Of a DNA stretch of 39,942 bases, positions 33,420-39,942 are shown piece after piece. Under the pieces are notes generated by a model. The model did not search any database. It was given only the letters and a program-made list of their open reading frames with translations, and was not told where the DNA came from. Each line of letters begins with the position of its first letter. Within the stretch, counting starts at the first letter, position 1. A program made the position numbers and the translations under genes. Source of the stretch: Clostridia bacterium (GTDB lineage Bacteria > Bacillota > Clostridia > Oscillospirales > CAG-272); assembly GCA_017454675.1 (NCBI GenBank), contig JAFTCN010000010.1:70195-110136 (forward strand), given 5' to 3'.

Positions 33420-34421
33420 TTACCTCGCCCTGAATTCCACCGGATAATCCGAGCTCCCCTCGATTATCCTGCCGAGTCCGCGGACCACGCTCTCGAGCGG
33501 CTGTTTTGCCACGGTAACCCTCACTCCGGTGTTCTCGCTTATCAGTCTCGGCAGCCCTCCGAGCAGCGCGCCGCCGCCTGACAGCATGATCCCGTAGCTC
33601 AAAATGTCGGCGGACAGCTCGGGCGGTGTGCCGGCGAGCGTCCTGCGTATCACTTCGAGTATCTGCTTCACGGGGAGGTCGAGGGCCTCCCTGATCTGGG
33701 CAGAGCTGATCGAGATGCTCGCGGCCAGCCCCGAGCGAAGATTGCTTCCCCTGATCTCGATCTCGCCGATGTCGGTCGACGGATGCACCGAGCCGATCTT
33801 CTTCTTGAGCTCCTCTGCCGTCGATCTGCCTATGAGCACCTGATGTTCGTCCCTCATATACTGGACGATGGCGTCGTCGAGCTGGTTCCCTGCCACTCTC
33901 GTGGACGAGCTGACGACGATCCCGTTGAGGCTGAGCACTGCCACCTCGGTGGTCCCGCCGCCTATGTCGACTATCATCGAGCCCCGCGGGCCGTTGATGC
34001 GCAGGCCGGAGCCTATCGCCGCCGCGATCGGTTCCGACACCAGTGCGACGTCCTTCGCTCCCGCCTCATACGTCGCGTCCTCGACAGCCCTGCGTTCGAC
34101 CTCGGTGACTCCGTACGGTATGCATATCACGACGACGGGTCTGGATATGATCCCGCTCGCGTGTATCTTCGAGAAGAAGAAATTGAGCATCCTCGCGGTT
34201 ATATCGAAGTCGGCTATGACGCCGTCCTTGAGCGGGAACTGTGCCTCGATACCGCCCGGCGTCTTGCCGAGCATGCGCTTGGCATCCTCCCCGACCGCCA
34301 GGACCCTTCTGCGCTGCCTGTCGATAGCGACGACCGAGGGCTCCCTCAGGATTATATCCTTTCCCTTCATGTAGATCAGGGTATTGGCGGTCCCGAGATC
34401 TATTCCTAACTGTTTTGACAT
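33420..34421 (-). CDS. mreB: Actin-like cell-shape protein MreB
   Basis: A 333-residue bacterial actin that forms membrane-bound filaments guiding lateral wall synthesis. The N-terminal phosphate-1 motif GIDLGTANTLIYMKGK, the connect region and the phosphate-2 motif MIVDIGGGTTEVAVLSL are intact, as is the adenosine motif LSGGGALLGGLPRLI near the end. Length is typical. It follows maf by 24 bases. A clear ribosome binding site is lacking (GGATGG is nearest). No mbl or mreBH copy is in the window. Confidence 0.97.
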   Translation of the reverse strand: MSKQLGIDLGTANTLIYMKGKDIILREPSVVAIDRQRRRVLAVGEDAKRMLGKTPGGIEAQFPLKDGVIADFDITARMLNFFFSKIHASGIISRPVVVICIPYGVTEVERRAVEDATYEAGAKDVALVSEPIAAAIGSGLRINGPRGSMIVDIGGGTTEVAVLSLNGIVVSSSTRVAGNQLDDAIVQYMRDEHQVLIGRSTAEELKKKIGSVHPSTDIGEIEIRGSNLRSGLAASISISSAQIREALDLPVKQILEVIRRTLAGTPPELSADILSYGIMLSGGGALLGGLPRLISENTGVRVTVAKQPLESVVRGLGRIIEGSSDYPVEFRAR

Positions 34422-34445
34422 TGATTGACCATCCGATAACGAAAA

Positions 34446-35036
34446 TCAGTTGAAATCGCGCAGCCCGGTCCCGAATTCCGACCGCAAAAGCATGTCGAGG
34501 GCACAGACCGGAAGCCCCATAACGTTGAAATAATCGCCCCGTATGCCGGAGACGAAGATAGAAAAGGCGCCCTGTATGGCGTACGCACCGGCCTTGTCGG
34601 AGACGTTCTCATGACTGAGATACCACTCGATGTCGTCATCCGTCAGTTTCCTGACCGTGACGTATGTGGCGTCGGAGAGCCCGGCGGACTTCCCTCCGTG
34701 TATCACGCATATCCCGGTGAGCACCCTGTGTGTCCGCCCCGACATCGCGCGGAGCATCCGCACGGCATCGGTCCTGTCCGACGGCTTGCCGAAGATCACG
34801 CCGTCGATATCGACGACGGTATCCGCTCCGAGTATGTAATCGGCATCCCCCGCCGCTCTTCTCGCGGCCGCCGCCTTCCTTCCGGCGAGCAGCACGACGG
34901 CGTCGGCGGGAGCGGTGCCGGCCGGAAGCGACTCGTCGGCCCCCGCGGGCGCCACGGTGAACGACGCCCCGGCGAGCGTCAGTATCTCGCGCCTGCGCGG
35001 CGAGCCCGACGCGAGTATGAGTTTCCCGCCGGCCAT
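34446..35036 (-). CDS. maf: Maf family nucleotide pyrophosphatase
   Basis: A 196-residue Maf protein that hydrolyses non-canonical or pyrimidine nucleoside triphosphates (dTTP/UTP in characterised members). The N-terminal motif LILASGSPRRREIL and the substrate motif YILGADTVVDIDG, plus KAGAYAIQGAFSIFV near the C-terminus, are all present. It starts 2 bases after the dut stop and precedes mreB, a common clostridial order. Together with dUTPase it forms a house-cleaning nucleotide pair at the head of the rod operon. Confidence 0.95.
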   Translation of the reverse strand: MAGGKLILASGSPRRREILTLAGASFTVAPAGADESLPAGTAPADAVVLLAGRKAAAARRAAGDADYILGADTVVDIDGVIFGKPSDRTDAVRMLRAMSGRTHRVLTGICVIHGGKSAGLSDATYVTVRKLTDDDIEWYLSHENVSDKAGAYAIQGAFSIFVSGIRGDYFNVMGLPVCALDMLLRSEFGTGLRDFN

Positions 35037-35038
35037 GT

Positions 35039-35488
35039 TCAGCCGATCCCTGTCGAACCGAATCCGCCGGCGCCCCTGCCGGTCTGACCGAGGTCCTCCG
35101 ACGCTATGAACTCGGCCTGCATCACGGGCATGAACATGAGCTGGGCGATCCTGTCGCCGTCGCGGACGGTGAAGGCTTCGTCAGACGTGTTGAAGAGCGC
35201 CACCTTTATCTCGCCGCGGTAGTCGGAATCGACGACTCCTATCCCGTTGGCGAGGCAGATGCCCTTCTTGACCGACAGCCCGCTCCGCGCGGCGATCACC
35301 GCGACGGCCGGGACTTCGGGGTCGGGCTCGATGTAAAGGCCGGTGGGTATGAGCGCTCTCTCACCCGGAAAGACGACGGTCTCTCCGCCCTCGAGGGCCG
35401 CCCTGAGGTCGACCGCAGCCGATCCTTCGGTGGCGTATTCCGGGATCTGTGCCCCTCTCCCGGTCTTTATCCTTACTTTGATCTTCAC
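35039..35488 (-). CDS. dut: dUTP diphosphatase
   Basis: A 149-residue trimeric-type dUTPase that hydrolyses dUTP to dUMP and pyrophosphate. All five family motifs can be seen in order: AAVDLRA, ARSGLSVKKGI, GVVDSDYRGEI, IAQLMFMPV and the flexible C-terminal arm TGRGAGGFGSTG. I chose the GTG at 35488 (giving MKIKVRIKTG) because an AGGTGA ribosome binding site lies exactly 6 bases upstream and the protein then begins like its relatives; the frame is open up to 35527. It is the first gene of the dut-maf-mreBCD operon. Confidence 0.95.
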   Translation of the reverse strand: MKIKVRIKTGRGAQIPEYATEGSAAVDLRAALEGGETVVFPGERALIPTGLYIEPDPEVPAVAVIAARSGLSVKKGICLANGIGVVDSDYRGEIKVALFNTSDEAFTVRDGDRIAQLMFMPVMQAEFIASEDLGQTGRGAGGFGSTGIG

Positions 35489-35543
35489 TTTTTTCACCTC
35501 TGAATGCGCCGGACGCATAATTACCACAGTAGTTTATTTATAT

Positions 35544-35572
35544 ATGATACCACAAAAAGGTAAAACATGCAA
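35544..35572 (-). promoter_or_regulatory. Promoter of dut-maf-mre operon
   Basis: On the minus strand TTGCAT (35567-35572) and TATCAT (35544-35549) have a 17 bp spacer. The transcript would start near 35537 and reach the dut GTG after about 50 bases. Confidence 0.72.
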
Positions 35573-35665
35573 CAGTGAATTTATAATATGACTCGCGGCC
35601 GCCCCGCAGGTCTTCCGCCGGGATCCCTCTCACCGGAGTTTTGGAGGAAAAGAGCGGGACACCTG

Positions 35666-35694
35666 TTGATTTCGGGCCGGATATGTGATAGAAT
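35666..35694 (+). promoter_or_regulatory. Promoter of the WecG/TagA-type gene
   Basis: TTGATT (35666-35671) and TAGAAT (35689-35694) with a 17 bp spacer on the plus strand, about 48 bases before the chosen start at 35742. It is divergent from the dut promoter, about 100 bases away. Confidence 0.7.
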
Positions 35695-35741
35695 TATTGC
35701 GGCAAAGGCCTAGTGTCAGACGGGAGGAGCATGAGCCGGAG

Positions 35742-36572
35742 ATGTCAGACATGGAAAACACAAAATCAGACGGCGCTCTGAGCGCTGCGCCGGGCGGCGC
35801 AGATAAAGCGGAATGCAGAAGGATCTGCGTGCTGTCGGTCGGTTTCGACCCCCTGACACCCGGGGAAGCGGCTCAGTCGGTCTTTCTAGCCGCGTCGCGG
35901 AAGAAAGGGGACTGCGGCGGGGAAAGACTTCCCTTCACCGTCGTGACTCCCAATCCGATCTCTGTCATGAAGGCGATGAAAGACCCGGACCTCGCGGCCG
36001 CGCTGGCGGACGCCGACCTGTCGCTTCCCGACGGCACCGGGATCGTCGGGGCCGCGAAGCGCGCCGGAACTCCGCTGCCGGCACGGGTCACCGGGATCGA
36101 CACGGCGGAGGAGGTCATCTCCCGGCTCGCAGGGATCGGCGGAAGCCTGTACATATACGGAGGGAAGCCGGGCCGCGCAGCCGAAGCGTCCGCGGCGCTG
36201 GCGGAGAGATACCGCGGACTGAAGATCGCGGGATACGCGGACGGATATTCGGAAGACAGGGACTCCGCGGCAGCAAAGATAGCGGCGGCGGCTCCCGACC
36301 TTCTCGCGGTCTGCCTCGGCGTACCGGAGCAGGAGATCTGGCTCGCCGGACACCGGAAGGAACTTGCCGGGACCGGCGCCGCCATTGCCGCGGGAGGGGC
36401 GGTCGACGTCTGGTCGGGACATCTGGGACGGGCCCCGGAACTCTTCCGGAGACTCCGGATCGAGTGGCTCTGGCGGATGCTCCGCCAGCCCTCGAGGCTG
36501 CGCGGACTGCCCGCGATGGCGAAGTTCCGGCTGCTGACCCGGCGCGTGCTGCCGCGACGGAAAGGCGGCTGA
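35742..36572 (+). CDS. WecG/TagA/CpsF family glycosyltransferase
   Basis: A 276-residue GT26-type enzyme of the WecG/TagA/CpsF family, which transfers N-acetylmannosamine or a related sugar to a lipid-linked acceptor. Key pieces are TVVTPNPISVMKA (Thr and Asn-Pro of the active site), LSLPDGTGIVGAAK (catalytic Asp region), LYIYGGKPG and AAGGAVDVWSGHLGRAP; the basic C-terminus RLRIEWLWRMLRQPSRLRG is typical of membrane attachment. An in-frame start at 35685 would overlap the -10 box, so I use 35742 with GGGAGGAG upstream; 35751 is also possible. No other wall-polymer genes are adjacent. Confidence 0.9.
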   Translation: MSDMENTKSDGALSAAPGGADKAECRRICVLSVGFDPLTPGEAAQSVFLAASRKKGDCGGERLPFTVVTPNPISVMKAMKDPDLAAALADADLSLPDGTGIVGAAKRAGTPLPARVTGIDTAEEVISRLAGIGGSLYIYGGKPGRAAEASAALAERYRGLKIAGYADGYSEDRDSAAAKIAAAAPDLLAVCLGVPEQEIWLAGHRKELAGTGAAIAAGGAVDVWSGHLGRAPELFRRLRIEWLWRMLRQPSRLRGLPAMAKFRLLTRRVLPRRKGG

Positions 36573-36592
36573 ACACGCCCCGTCTGTTTTTT
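36556..36592 (+). terminator. Terminator after the WecG/TagA gene
   Basis: GACGG (36556-36560) pairs with CCGTC (36580-36584), and inside it GGCG pairs with CGCC, with an AAA bulge. A run of six T follows after TG. The left arm overlaps the end of the coding region. Confidence 0.68.
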
Positions 36593-36612
36593 CGTTTTTT
36601 CCCCGAAAAGAC

Positions 36613-36641
36613 TTGTAATGCCGGCAAAAATATAGTATAAT
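36613..36641 (+). promoter_or_regulatory. Promoter of GAPDH gene
   Basis: TTGTAA (36613-36618) and TATAAT (36636-36641) with a 17 bp spacer. The leader is about 72 bases and ends in GGAGG (36707-36711), 9 bases before the ATG. Confidence 0.88.
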
Positions 36642-36720
36642 ATACAGTGGTTTTTCGCGGGGCAGTCCCGCGGAGGTACAGGTTCGAAAATAAAAATTTT
36701 ATATATGGAGGACATTTCAA

Positions 36721-37737
36721 ATGTCAGTAAAAGTAGCCATTAACGGTTTCGGAAGAATCGGCCGTCTGGCCTTCCGTCAGATGTTCGGCGCCAGAGGATA
36801 CTCCGTCGTCGCCATCAACGACCTCACCAGCCCCAAGATGCTCGCGCATCTTCTCAAGTACGATTCGGCACAGGGAAGATACGACCATGACATCTCGGCT
36901 GACGACGAAGCCGGAACGATCACAGTCGACGGCAAGACCATCCGCATCTACTCCGAAAAGGATGCCGCCAACTGCCCCTGGAAGAAGCTGAAAGTCGACG
37001 TCGTGCTTGAGTGCACCGGCTTCTACACCAGCAAGGAAAAATCGATGGCCCACATAAAGGCCGGCGCCAAGAAGGTCGTCATTTCCGCCCCCGCGGGCAA
37101 CGACCTCAAGACGATCGTCTACTCGGTCAACGAGAAGACCCTCACCACCGAGGATCAGATCATCTCCGCCGCGTCCTGCACCACCAACTGCCTCGCGCCG
37201 ATGGCCAAGGCCCTTAATGACTACGCCCCCATCCAGAGCGGCATCATGACAACCGTTCACGCCTACACCGGCGACCAGATGGTCCTCGACGGTCCTCACC
37301 GCAAGGGTGACCTCCGCCGCGCCCGCGCCGCCGCCGTGAACATCGTTCCGAACTCCACCGGCGCCGCCAAGGCGATCGGCCTCGTCATCCCCGAACTCAA
37401 CGGCAAGCTCATCGGCTCGGCCCAGAGAGTTCCCACCCCGACCGGATCGACCACCATCCTTGTGGCTGTCGTAAAGGGCAAGGACATCACCAAGGAGGGC
37501 ATCAACGCCGCCATGAAGGCCGCTTCCTCCGAGTCCTTCGGCTACAACGAGGATCCGATCGTATCCTCCGACGTAATCGGCATCAGATACGGCTCGCTCT
37601 TCGACGCCACCCAGACGATGGTCGCCAAGATCGACGACGACACATATCAGGTACAGGTCGTCTCCTGGTACGACAACGAGAACAGCTACACCAGCCAGAT
37701 GGTCCGCACCATCAAATACTTCGCGGAGCTTGCGTAA
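36721..37737 (+). CDS. gap: Glyceraldehyde-3-phosphate dehydrogenase, type I
   Basis: A 338-residue glycolytic enzyme that oxidises glyceraldehyde 3-phosphate to 1,3-bisphosphoglycerate. The Rossmann fold starts [16 protein letters not shown]; Asp 34 in INDLT suggests NAD rather than NADP. The catalytic Cys 153 lies in [14 protein letters not shown], and the C-terminal [15 protein letters not shown] is intact. Codon choice is clearly more biased than in its neighbours (AAC, AAG, GGC, ACC and CTC dominate), as expected for a very highly expressed gene. It has its own promoter, a strong GGAGG site and a strong terminator, so it is monocistronic. No pgk or tpi follows. Confidence 0.98.
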   Translation: MSVKVAINGFGRIGRLAFRQMFGARGYSVVAINDLTSPKMLAHLLKYDSAQGRYDHDISADDEAGTITVDGKTIRIYSEKDAANCPWKKLKVDVVLECTGFYTSKEKSMAHIKAGAKKVVISAPAGNDLKTIVYSVNEKTLTTEDQIISAASCTTNCLAPMAKALNDYAPIQSGIMTTVHAYTGDQMVLDGPHRKGDLRRARAAAVNIVPNSTGAAKAIGLVIPELNGKLIGSAQRVPTPTGSTTILVAVVKGKDITKEGINAAMKAASSESFGYNEDPIVSSDVIGIRYGSLFDATQTMVAKIDDDTYQVQVVSWYDNENSYTSQMVRTIKYFAELA

Positions 37738-37752
37738 TAACAGCTTCCGCTG

Positions 37753-37799
37753 AAAAAACCGCCGCGGCGGGGATGATTCCCTGCCGCGGCGGTCTGTTT
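37753..37799. terminator. Strong bidirectional terminator between gap and lipoprotein gene
   Basis: CCGCCGCGGC (37759-37768) pairs with GCCGCGGCGG (37783-37792); the stem continues inward with GGGGA/TCCCT to a TGAT loop, about 15 bp in total. Six A lie on the left (a T-run for the minus strand) and TCTGTTTG on the right. It can end both convergent transcripts; the T-run is better for the minus-strand gene. Confidence 0.88.
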
Positions 37800-37805
37800 G
37801 CCGGA

Positions 37806-39311
37806 TCAGCCGGCCTTTGTGAAATTGTATTCCGCGTCCGACTTCCACAGACTTACCGAGGTCGCCCCGTCGGCGATATACCAGTATCCCCCGCCCAGCG
37901 ATATGATGCCGGTGTCCGCCTTCGCCGGGACCTTCCCACCGCCTATGGCCGCCTTCACTCCAGAGGCGCCCCAGACCTTTTCGGAGAGTCCGTTCCCCTG
38001 GATACCGAGCAGCGGAAGATGGGGCACCGACGGATACTTCCCGTCTCCGTCCGCGTAGCATCCGGCGCGCTTCTTCACCATGTCCGCCACCGACGGGCTG
38101 GCGGGAGTGCTGTGCTGACCGGCCTCGAGCTCGCGGTATTCGGGCTCTCTGCTTCCGTCGGTCACGAAGAGCGACGCCCCGGAAAAGTATTCCTTCCTCG
38201 TTCCGTATGTGCAGAGGATGAGATTTCCGGTGTCGACTTCGTATTCCAGGTTCTGCACGCCGTATCTCGTGTTGCCGGTGAAAACGTAATAGGTTTCGTC
38301 GGCGCGGAGCAGTTCGCTGTCTTCGTAACCGGCCGACAGTCCGCGCTCGTAAGTAAAGCGGAACAGACGCTCGGGCGTCAGCTTGCCCGGATCGTACGCC
38401 TGAATTATATTGTAGTCGTTGTCGAACCTGACGCTCGTCCAGTCGCCGGCTCCGTATACGCCGTACGCGACGAGCATGTATATCCTGTTCCCCGCCCCGG
38501 GGATCCTGCCGAAGGTCACTCCGTCGATGCCTGAGCAGCCGAACCTGTGGCCCTGCAGCTGCTCGTTCACCGCGAAGCCGTCGGGGCTGAGAATCCTGTC
38601 GGAGAGCGGGTCCCTGAAATCGGCCGTCGGCTCGTACAGCAGCACGGCGTCGACGCCCTCGTCCATCTCCTTCATGTCCATACCGACCCTCGTGATCTTT
38701 TCGGGATCGAAGACGCATATGAAGAACTTCTTGCCGGGGTCCTTGTATTCAAGCGAACCGTATACCCTGCCGTCATACCAGGCGAGACAGCCGAGATGGG
38801 CTCCTCCGGATGTGCCGAAACTCCCCTTCCCGAAGCCGCCGACCGACCCCACGACCTTGCCCGTCTTCATGTCGAGCTTGGCGAGGACATCGGTGTACGA
38901 AAAATACATGTATTCGAGTTTGTCGTCGACGCATATGCCCTGCAGATGCGAGCTCGACCCGCAGGTGTCGACCGTGTCGAAGCTGTGCGCCCTCTCCCGC
39001 AGCGCGGTCTCCCACAGCACCGGTAACTGCGGGGCCTGAGGCGACGTCGTTTCGCCGACTGATGCGGCAGCGGTCGTACCCGCGGCCTCCGTGAGCGGCT
39101 CCTGTGACGTCGGCCCGTCCGCGCCCTGCGGCGCACACGACGCGAGTGCCGCGCAGATCACAGATGCAGCCGCGGCAAAGAACAGCACCGCGACCGAAAT
39201 GCGTGATGCGCCTCCGGCGCGGCGTCCCCGCGGGAACCGTCCTTCCGCCACTTTCCCCTGCCGACGCGGGATTTTCAGGCTCTGCGAAGTTTCAGATCTC
39301 TTTTCTGTCAT
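37806..39311 (-). CDS. Large secreted lipoprotein, function unknown
   Basis: A 501-residue protein. A long, basic N-region of about 37 residues precedes a hydrophobic stretch (SVAVLFFAAAASVICAAL) and a lipobox LASC with Cys 59, so it is probably lipid-anchored outside the cell. A Thr/Ala/Glu-rich linker follows. The mature part is beta-rich, with repeated short segments built around aromatic, Gly and Asp residues (for example LEYMYFSYTDVLAKLDMKTG and NRIYMLVAYGVYGAGDW), suggesting a beta-propeller-like fold. I do not recognise the family and no catalytic motif stands out. The ATG at 39311 has AGAGGAAA 4 bases upstream. It has its own weak promoter and a shared terminator. Confidence 0.8.
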   Translation of the reverse strand: MTEKRSETSQSLKIPRRQGKVAEGRFPRGRRAGGASRISVAVLFFAAAASVICAALASCAPQGADGPTSQEPLTEAAGTTAAASVGETTSPQAPQLPVLWETALRERAHSFDTVDTCGSSSHLQGICVDDKLEYMYFSYTDVLAKLDMKTGKVVGSVGGFGKGSFGTSGGAHLGCLAWYDGRVYGSLEYKDPGKKFFICVFDPEKITRVGMDMKEMDEGVDAVLLYEPTADFRDPLSDRILSPDGFAVNEQLQGHRFGCSGIDGVTFGRIPGAGNRIYMLVAYGVYGAGDWTSVRFDNDYNIIQAYDPGKLTPERLFRFTYERGLSAGYEDSELLRADETYYVFTGNTRYGVQNLEYEVDTGNLILCTYGTRKEYFSGASLFVTDGSREPEYRELEAGQHSTPASPSVADMVKKRAGCYADGDGKYPSVPHLPLLGIQGNGLSEKVWGASGVKAAIGGGKVPAKADTGIISLGGGYWYIADGATSVSLWKSDAEYNFTKAG

Positions 39312-39391
39312 ATCGTTTCCTCTCTGTCCGGGTCTCTCCGGACCGCCGTGTTTCCGGGACAGGACGCCCGGCAAACAATCCGCTCCCCATT

Positions 39392-39420
39392 ATTATACAC
39401 CAAACCCGGCCAAAGCCGAA
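39392..39420 (-). promoter_or_regulatory. Likely promoter of the lipoprotein gene
   Basis: On the minus strand TATAAT (39392-39397) has only a weak -35 match, TTCGGC (39415-39420), at 17 bp. The leader would be about 75 bases and contains a 6-bp GTCCGG/CCGGAC hairpin (39326-39343) a few bases before the ribosome binding site. Confidence 0.5.
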
Positions 39421-39457
39421 GAAAAAACTCTTTTTTCCCCAGCCGGCGAAAAAAAGA

Positions 39458-39486
39458 TTGACAAAACCGGCAAAGCGCTGTATAAT
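39458..39486 (+). promoter_or_regulatory. Full-consensus promoter of tRNA-Lys
   Basis: TTGACA (39458-39463) and TATAAT (39481-39486) with a 17 bp spacer: both boxes are perfect. Transcription should start about 12 bases before the mature tRNA. Confidence 0.93.
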
Positions 39487-39504
39487 ATACGGCGTTCCGC
39501 ACGT

Positions 39505-39580
39505 GACTCATTAGCTCAGGCGGTAGAGCACTTGACTTTTAATCAAGGTGTCCGGAGTTCGAATCTCCGATGGGTCACCA
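39505..39580 (+). tRNA. tRNA-Lys (anticodon UUU)
   Basis: A 76-base tRNA with all arms. The acceptor GACTCAT pairs with ATGGGTC (one G-T), the D stem is GCTC/GAGC, the anticodon arm CTTGA-CTTTTAA-TCAAG carries TTT at positions 34-36, and the T arm is CGGAG-TTCGAAT-CTCCG. Discriminator A and an encoded CCA follow. Confidence 0.97.
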
Positions 39581-39589
39581 AACAGTAAT

Positions 39590-39635
39590 AATCCGAACTT
39601 TGTCATCATCGGTGACGCGTTCGGATTTTCTGTTT
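39590..39635 (+). terminator. Terminator of tRNA-Lys
   Basis: AATCCGAAC (39590-39598) pairs perfectly with GTTCGGATT (39619-39627); a GTCA/TGAC helix closes further inside. The T-rich TTTCTGTTTATTT follows, and AAACAG/CTGTTT can add an outer stem. Confidence 0.88.
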
Positions 39636-39674
39636 ATTTCGACTACGACAGATACGAACGGCGCTGAAAGACCG

Positions 39675-39702
39675 GATCCGGGGACTTTTTGTTCCCCGGA
39701 TC
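39675..39702. terminator. Hairpin between tRNA-Lys and the last, minus-strand gene
   Basis: GATCCGGGGA (39675-39684) and TCCCCGGATC (39693-39702) form a perfect 10-bp stem with an 8-base loop. On the plus strand a T-rich stretch (TTTCCATTTTT) follows; on the minus strand the gene ends 31 bases before it. It probably separates the convergent units. Confidence 0.65.
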
Positions 39703-39732
39703 TTTCCATTTTTGCCTGTTACCGTCTATTCG

Positions 39733-39942
39733 TCAGCCGCTGTCCTTTGTCTTCCGCTTTTTCTTCGCCTGCTTCTTTTGGTGTTCCGGCTGACCGTTCT
39801 TCCTCATCTCTTCCGCCCGGGCAGTCAGTTCTGCTTTCCCTTCGTCGGTAGCATACATCTTAAGAACAGCGGGAAGGAAGAGACGCGCAAGATCCCTGAG
39901 AACAAAGTCCGGAATATAACCTTCTCCGCGGGTGTTGTCCAG
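39733..39942 (-). CDS. C-terminal part of an unrecognised protein, 5' end outside the window
   Basis: A minus-strand frame is open from the right edge to the TGA at 39733-39735, giving the last 69 residues of a protein. No start codon is needed inside the window, so it is easily missed. The fragment begins LDNTRGEGYIPDFVLRDLAR and ends in a strongly basic tail (HQKKQAKKKRKTKDSG). A helical, acidic segment lies between. I do not recognise it. Codon use differs from the core genes (CTT, GTT, CGT and GCT occur where the rest of the window prefers C- or G-ending codons), which may hint at a different origin, but 69 codons are too few to be sure. Confidence 0.6.
   Translation of the reverse strand: MDNTRGEGYIPDFVLRDLARLFLPAVLKMYATDEGKAELTARAEEMRKNGQPEHQKKQAKKKRKTKDSG

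Noticed and set aside
35685..35741. Earlier start for the WecG/TagA gene
   Set aside because: It would begin inside or before the -10 box of a good promoter and has no ribosome binding site.

Overview
The window looks like a chromosomal segment of a GC-rich (by eye about 60 percent) member of the Bacillota, class Clostridia. The evidence is the gene set and its order: HemZ-type radical SAM protein, a Kae1-like second copy of TsaD next to nusB, CdaA/CdaR, DivIC, RqcP, MnmM (YtqB type), DUF6062, ArgR-RecN, and a dut-maf-mreBCD-mrdA cluster. Promoters with clear -35/-10 boxes and 17 bp spacers, and GGAGG-type ribosome binding sites, fit this. Order- or genus-level placement cannot be made from the sequence alone. 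Classic sporulation genes are absent from places where they usually sit in relatives (yabP/yabQ between rqcP and divIC; spoIVB/spo0A after recN), which suggests a non-sporulating lineage.

Layout. (1) 1-1682, + strand: end of a glycerophosphodiester phosphodiesterase gene and a CehA/McbA-like PHP metallohydrolase, closed by a 15 bp perfect hairpin. (2) 1824-23751, - strand: a long co-directional run, read from right to left as cdaA-cdaR-rseC-like, a 334-base gap with a purine-rich transcript strand, recJ-relA-hemZ-nucleoside kinase-rqcP-divIC-nusB-Kae1-like-xseA-xseB-tlyA-nadK, a 13-bp tandem repeat, argR-recN-argS-yebC and a polysaccharide flippase. Several junctions are ATGA overlaps, so much of this is probably one or a few long operons for stress signalling (c-di-AMP, ppGpp), DNA repair, translation and cell division. 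(3) 23752-28490: a promoter/terminator island, an 8-oxoguanine glycosylase gene (-), and a + strand trio DUF6062-mnmM-D,D-carboxypeptidase, the last with a striking 24/96-nt internal repeat. (4) 28540-35488, - strand: dut-maf-mreB-mreC-mreD-CPBP protease-mrdA, the elongation (rod) machinery. (5) 35666-37737, + strand: a WecG/TagA glycosyltransferase and a highly expressed glyceraldehyde-3-phosphate dehydrogenase, each with its own promoter. (6) 37806-39311, - strand: a large secreted lipoprotein of unknown function. (7) tRNA-Lys(UUU) with a full-consensus promoter and strong terminator, then the 3' end of an unrecognised - strand gene with somewhat different codon use.

Most of the window is core housekeeping. 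I found no defence system, CRISPR array, insertion sequence or biosynthetic cluster. The most unusual signals are the 13-bp tandem repeat just upstream of argR (half-site geometry resembling ARG boxes), the repeat-built cytoplasmic tail of the carboxypeptidase, the purine-rich leader of recJ, a consensus promoter pointing antisense into ogg, the CPBP protease inside the rod operon, and the orphan lipoprotein. None of these amounts to a demonstrated new system.
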